A DNA stretch of 64,000 bases, taken from contig NZ_JAMXSS010000002.1 in the NCBI RefSeq assembly GCF_024124825.1, forward strand, positions 2,046,001-2,110,000, written 5' to 3'. A model generated the notes under the pieces. The model saw nothing but the letters and a program-made list of their open reading frames with translations. It did no database searches and was not told the origin of the DNA. Source of the stretch: Arthrobacter sp. H16F315. Its GTDB lineage: Bacteria > Actinomycetota > Actinomycetes > Actinomycetales > Micrococcaceae. The translations under genes were made by a program, and so were the position numbers. Below, piece by piece: positions 60,338-64,000 of this stretch; position 1 is the stretch's first letter; each line of letters opens with the position of its first letter.

Positions 60338-60769
60338 ATGAACGATACAGTTTTTCCGTTCATCGTCCTGGCAACGGTCTTTGCGTTGCTGGTATTTACA
60401 CTGTGCCTTTCGGGGGTGCGCCGCATCACCCTGCGGCGCACCCTGGGCACAGTGGATGCCTCCATTTGCACGGCCGGAAACGGCTGGCAGATGGGGGTTT
60501 GTCGTTATCAGGACAACGACCTGGAGTGGTTCCGCCTTGCCTCGCTGAGCACGCGGCCCAAGTACACTTTCCGCCGGAGTTCGCTCGAGCTGATCGCCAG
60601 ACGCCAGCCCAGCGAATCCGAGCTCGTCGAAGTCCAGCCCGGGGCCGTGATTGTAGAGCTCCGGTACGAGGGGCAGGACGTCCTGCTCGCGATGCGGTTC
60701 GACGCCTACACCGGGCTGTCATCCTGGCTTGAGGCCGGGCCGGTCATCGGCGTCGGGACCTGGCGCTAG
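60338..60769 (+). CDS. DUF2550 protein
   Basis: A 143-residue protein with one N-terminal helix (residues 5-27: FPFIVLATVFALLVFTLCLS) and a soluble domain with GWQMGVCRYQDNDLEWFRLA and LSTRPKYTFRRSSLELIARR. DUF2550 proteins are short actinobacterial proteins with no known activity; they are usually found just after atpC, as here. A second initiation codon (TTG one codon earlier) is possible. The gene is 10 bp after the atpC stop and belongs to the atp operon tail. Confidence 0.8.
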   Translation: MNDTVFPFIVLATVFALLVFTLCLSGVRRITLRRTLGTVDASICTAGNGWQMGVCRYQDNDLEWFRLASLSTRPKYTFRRSSLELIARRQPSESELVEVQPGAVIVELRYEGQDVLLAMRFDAYTGLSSWLEAGPVIGVGTWR

Positions 60770-60774
60770 CGCCG

Positions 60775-62157
60775 ATGTCTTTTCTGGAAGAACTCCGGCT
60801 AGTGGACGGGCCGGTGCTGTGGTTCGCCTGGCTTGCCGGCACCGCGGGCCTGGCCTACCTGTTCTGGCAGCCCGGGAGCCAACGCGCCCGGAGCACCGCC
60901 GCCCTTCCCTGGCTGGCTTTCCTGCTTCCGCGGGCCGCCGTTGTGCTTGCCGCGGCGGCATTGCTTGCCGGTGCGCACTGGCTGATGATCTACGCCGTTC
61001 CGGTGTTCCCCGACGAACTCCCCGCCGAAGTCCTTGCCTGGTCGTTGCCCGCGGTCACGGCCCTACTGCTCTGGATGATGCACCTGTGGATCACCTGGCG
61101 GGCCGCGCGCCGCCAGAGCCCCGGGCAGGGCGGCCCCCGGCGCCCAGCCCGCGCGACGGCTGCGTCCACGGGCGCCCTGCTCGGCGTTGTGCTGCTCTCG
61201 GCCGTCCAGGTCAACGCCTATTTTGGACTTAACCAGACGGTGAGCGACCTCGCCGGCACAGCCGTGGCACGGATTCAACCGCTGGACGACGGACTCAAAC
61301 GCGTTCCCGGTGCCGCGCCCGGCGTCAGCCTGTCCGCGTGGAAACCGCCGGCGGACCTGCCCGACAGCGGTATTATGCGGCGCGCCGCCATCCCCGGGAC
61401 CCGTTCGGGTTTCCAGGGCCGCGAGGCGTACATCTATCTCCCGCCGGCCTACCGGTCCACGCCCCGGCCGGCACTTCCCGTCCTGGTGCTTTTCTCCGGC
61501 CAGCCCGGAGGACCGGCAGACTGGCTCACCGGCGGGGCGCTGCGCAGCCGCATGGACCAGTATGCGGCAGCGCACCATGGTGTTGCTCCGGTGGTGGTGG
61601 TAGTGGATCCGAACGGTTCCGCCGCAGCGAACACACTCTGCATGGACAGCCGGATCGCCCGGGCGGACACGTATCTGGCCGAGGACGTGCCGGACTGGAT
61701 CAACCAGACACTGGATGTGGATCCGGACCACAAACAGTGGGCCGCCGGGGGATTCTCCTTTGGTGCGACCTGCGCGATGCAAATGGTGACGCGCCATCCG
61801 GACATCTATGGCTCAGCACTGGCGTTCTCAAGCGAAAAGGAGCCCGCGCTTGCGAAGGAGCGGGACAAGACGATTGCGGCCTCCTTTGGCGGCGACGCCG
61901 AAGCCTTCGACCGTTTGACGCCGCTGCGGCTGATGACGGACCGCCGCTTTGACGGGCACGCCATCTATTTTGGCGCCGGCGAGCGGGATCCCGAGTTCAT
62001 CGGCTACATGGAGCTCCTGTCGAAGGCTGCTCGCGATGCCGGCTTTACCGTGGCGACCCGCCGGATACCCAAGGTCGGGCATTCCTGGGAGACCGGGTCC
62101 AGGGGCCTGCCCGCCGGGCTGGACTTTCTGGGGGACCGTTGGGGGATCACCCGGTGA
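60775..62157 (+). CDS. Membrane-anchored alpha/beta-hydrolase esterase (FrmB/antigen 85-like)
   Basis: A 460-residue protein. About four hydrophobic helices in residues 15-155 (LWFAWLAGTAGLAYLFWQPG, LPRAAVVLAAAALLAGAHWL, EVLAWSLPAVTALLLWMMHL, LLGVVLLSAVQVNAYFGLNQ) precede an esterase domain: EAYIYLPPAYR, LPVLVLFSGQPGGPADWLTG, VVVVDPNGSAAANTLCMDSR, the nucleophile elbow in AAGGFSFGATCAMQMVTRHP and the final His in KVGHSWETGSRGLP. The fold resembles S-formylglutathione hydrolase and antigen 85. The stop overlaps the start of the aminoacyl-PG synthase-like gene by 4 bp, so a role in lipid-aminoacyl turnover is likely. Confidence 0.83.
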   Translation: MSFLEELRLVDGPVLWFAWLAGTAGLAYLFWQPGSQRARSTAALPWLAFLLPRAAVVLAAAALLAGAHWLMIYAVPVFPDELPAEVLAWSLPAVTALLLWMMHLWITWRAARRQSPGQGGPRRPARATAASTGALLGVVLLSAVQVNAYFGLNQTVSDLAGTAVARIQPLDDGLKRVPGAAPGVSLSAWKPPADLPDSGIMRRAAIPGTRSGFQGREAYIYLPPAYRSTPRPALPVLVLFSGQPGGPADWLTGGALRSRMDQYAAAHHGVAPVVVVVDPNGSAAANTLCMDSRIARADTYLAEDVPDWINQTLDVDPDHKQWAAGGFSFGATCAMQMVTRHPDIYGSALAFSSEKEPALAKERDKTIAASFGGDAEAFDRLTPLRLMTDRRFDGHAIYFGAGERDPEFIGYMELLSKAARDAGFTVATRRIPKVGHSWETGSRGLPAGLDFLGDRWGITR

Positions 62158-64000
62158 GCCCGGCAGACCCGGCGCGGCGGGGGTCCGACGCCGCTTCCCT
62201 GGCTGGTCTTGTCCTGGCGGGCCTGCGGCAATCGCTCGGCCATCTGCGCGCCATACCCTTCACCCTCGCCGTCCTCGCGGCCTTCCTCCTGGTCGGTGCG
62301 GCCACCGGAAGCTTCCTCGCCGGGCCGCCGGAATCGTGGCTGAATCTGGCTTCCGTCAGCGCCCCGGGCCTGAAATCCGGGGCTTGGTGGTCGATGTTCA
62401 CCTCGATGTTCTTCGCCACGAACCTGCTGGCATATGCCGCAGCCGCTCTGATGATCCTGCTCCTGCTGGGCCTCACCGAGCGGCAGCTTGGCAGTCGCCG
62501 CACGGCAGTGTTTTACTTCGCCGCGCAGTTCGCTTCGGTGACGCTGTTTCTGCTGCTGACTCAGCTCGCCCGATATGCCGACGACGGCTGGCTCGGGCGA
62601 ATGGTGAATGCGCGTCTTATGGGCCCGTATGCTGCCGTGCTGGCCGTCGCGCTGGCGTCAAGCGGCTTGCTGCCCACACTCTGGCAACGCCGGCTGCGCA
62701 CGGCGGTGGTCGGTGCTTCACTGATGCTTGTGCTGTATGTCGGGCATGCGGAGACGGTTGTGGGGTTGGCCGGCGCCCTGTCCGGGCTGGCCGCCGGCTG
62801 GTGGATCCAGGGCGACAAGGGCACGCTGCAACGCCACCGTTCCACCGGACGTGAGACCCGGAACCTGCTCGCGCTCACCGTGGCGATTTTCGCCGTCGGG
62901 CCCATCCTGACGGCCACCGTCAGGGCTCCCACCGGGCCGCTGGCACTGCTGCGGGACGTCGTCCTGAACCCGTTGCCCACCCTGAACCAGCTGGAACAGT
63001 ATTGCGGCGGCACCATCGACGTTAGCTGCCTTGAGGCCGGGCGGGCCGGTTTCGCCGGGCCGCTGGGCCTGGCACTGGCGGTGGTGCCGGTGGTGCTGCT
63101 CTTGATCTGCGCCGACGGCATGCGGCACGGACGAAGGCTGGCCCTCCGGATCGCGATCACCGTCCAGCTTGCGGTGACGGCCTTGGCGGCCGTCTACCTT
63201 TCCCTGTTCGCCCGGATTCCGCCGTACGCCGGCCGGCCGCGAACCGGCGTGATGGGCTCAAGTATTGTCCACGTGCTGCCCCTCGTGGTGGTTCCCCTGA
63301 TGCTGGTACTCCTGCTCGTCGCCAACCGGCGCCAGTTCCGGGTCGAAACCAGTCCTCGGGCACGTACCACCCTCGCCGCCGTGGTGGGCGGAACGCTACT
63401 GCTGCTGGCCTCCGGCTACACCGCAGCCTGGCTGTCCGACGGCGGCATGGACCGTGACGGCGGGCTCCTCGGCCTGGCCGCCGAGCTGTCCCGCCAGTAT
63501 CTGCCGATTCCCATCCCCGGAATATACAGCCGCCTCTTCCAAGGCCGTGATCCCGTTGAGGCGTTCCTTTTCGCCACGTCAGGCATCATCTTCTGGGCCG
63601 TTGCTCTCACCGCTGTGTGGCTGGTCCTGCAACGCCGGCAGCACCGCACCGACGCCGGAGCAGATGACCGCGGCGTGGCCCGCAGCCTCATCCGCCAAGG
63701 CGGAGACTCTTTGTCCTGGATGGCGTTGTGGGAGCCCAACAAGTATTGGTTCGCCCCGGAGCGCCGCGGGGGAGTGGCCTACCAGCAGCACGGCAATGTC
63801 GCACTGACACTGGCAGGTCCCTTCGGCCCCGCGGTTTTCCGCGAGGAGACGGCAGCGGGTTTTATCCGTTACTGCGCCGAACACGCCCTCATTCCCTGCT
63901 TCTACTCGTGCACTGACGAGATCTGGCCACTGCTGGCGGGCCGTGGCTTCCGGCGGGTGGCGGTGGCGCAGGAAACCCGGCTGGCCGTCCGCTCGCTGGA
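62154..64000 (+). CDS. Aminoacyl-phosphatidylglycerol synthase-like protein (rhomboid-like N-terminus, DUF2156), 3' end cut by window
   Basis: Open from a GTG at 62154 (overlapping the esterase stop) to the window end, at least 615 residues. The N-terminal region (about 1-240) contains a rhomboid-like six-helix domain (LRAIPFTLAVLAAFLLVGAA, GAWWSMFTSMFFATNLLAYA, VGHAETVVGLAGALSGLAAG), then further helices to about 500, followed by the start of a DUF2156-type aminoacyltransferase domain with WMALWEPNKYWFAPERRGGV and FYSCTDEIWPLLAGRGFR. Such proteins (MprF-like) add Lys or Ala from aminoacyl-tRNA to phosphatidylglycerol, lowering surface charge. The C-terminus is outside the window. Confidence 0.78.
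   Translation, partial: MSPADPARRGSDAASLAGLVLAGLRQSLGHLRAIPFTLAVLAAFLLVGAATGSFLAGPPESWLNLASVSAPGLKSGAWWSMFTSMFFATNLLAYAAAALMILLLLGLTERQLGSRRTAVFYFAAQFASVTLFLLLTQLARYADDGWLGRMVNARLMGPYAAVLAVALASSGLLPTLWQRRLRTAVVGASLMLVLYVGHAETVVGLAGALSGLAAGWWIQGDKGTLQRHRSTGRETRNLLALTVAIFAVGPILTATVRAPTGPLALLRDVVLNPLPTLNQLEQYCGGTIDVSCLEAGRAGFAGPLGLALAVVPVVLLLICADGMRHGRRLALRIAITVQLAVTALAAVYLSLFARIPPYAGRPRTGVMGSSIVHVLPLVVVPLMLVLLLVANRRQFRVETSPRARTTLAAVVGGTLLLLASGYTAAWLSDGGMDRDGGLLGLAAELSRQYLPIPIPGIYSRLFQGRDPVEAFLFATSGIIFWAVALTAVWLVLQRRQHRTDAGADDRGVARSLIRQGGDSLSWMALWEPNKYWFAPERRGGVAYQQHGNVALTLAGPFGPAVFREETAAGFIRYCAEHALIPCFYSCTDEIWPLLAGRGFRRVAVAQETRLAVRSL

Overview
The window is high-GC actinobacterial chromosome, most probably from Arthrobacter or a close relative in the Micrococcaceae. 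The basis is gene content and order: a SigR/RsrA thiol-stress pair, a fused Kgd-type 2-oxoglutarate decarboxylase, GuaB1, an argS-lysA-hom-thrC-thrB run, an actinobacterial Rho with a long Asn/Arg/Asp-rich insert, GlfT1-like galactofuranosyltransferases and a DUF2550 gene after the atp operon. There is no phage, IS element, CRISPR array or rRNA; one tRNA (Arg, CCG anticodon) is present. This is essentially core chromosome.

Layout. 1-2.0 kb (minus): start of rsgA, aroA, a DoxX protein. 2.1-3.5 kb (plus): a sigma-R-type promoter, sigR, rsrA. 3.5-10 kb (minus): 24-residue ribosomal protein bL37, a PadR/DUF4097 pair behind a cluster of TATATCG operators, a degenerate SGNH protein, kgd. 10-14.4 kb (plus): guaB1 and two overlapping CNNM/CorC-type membrane proteins. 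14.4-17.9 kb: a zinc-uptake ABC system behind a 37-bp perfect palindrome, with a Zur-like regulator facing it. 18-23.4 kb: a metallo-beta-lactamase-fold hydrolase, a Cds1-like cysteine desulfhydrase divergent from a 3-mercaptopyruvate sulfurtransferase, a MarR/membrane-protein pair, a zinc alcohol dehydrogenase and a HIT protein. 23.4-27.5 kb (minus): hrpA. 27.5-32.2 kb: two SDR genes, a GlxA-type AraC regulator, an M4 protealysin-like protease with an emfourin-like inhibitor, tRNA-Arg. 32.3-35.2 kb (minus): an FMN-binding lipoprotein, ApbE and an NqrB/RnfD-ferredoxin reductase fusion, together a predicted flavin-based transmembrane electron-transfer unit. 35.3-42 kb (plus): argS and the lysine/threonine genes. 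42-49.2 kb: rho, prfA, prmC, sua5 and two galactofuranosyltransferase-like genes. 49.3-52.3 kb: a CapD-like nucleotide-sugar enzyme and a WecA-like sugar-phosphate transferase. 52.4-60.3 kb: two AtpI/AtpZ-like genes and the complete atpBEFHAGDC operon. 60.3-64 kb: DUF2550, a membrane esterase and the start of an aminoacyl-phosphatidylglycerol synthase-like gene that runs off the window.

Six genes (aroA, a MarR gene, the AraC gene, the emfourin gene, argS and the first glycosyltransferase, which has two shifts) are broken by one-base frame changes. Nearly all are missing bases in or beside short homopolymers. Because argS is normally essential and single-copy, and aroA is normally needed for aromatic biosynthesis, I read most of these as sequence errors. 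Coordinates for these genes span the whole reconstructed gene.

The least ordinary signals are: the sigma-R promoter followed by an open in-frame extension of sigR (possible long unstable isoform); the 37-bp Zur-like palindrome; the flavinyl electron-transfer operon; the protease/inhibitor pair; a 21-bp perfect hairpin between atpA and atpG; a C-rich, G-poor rho leader; the all-sites-degenerate SGNH protein; and a long structured-looking leader before the CNNM genes.
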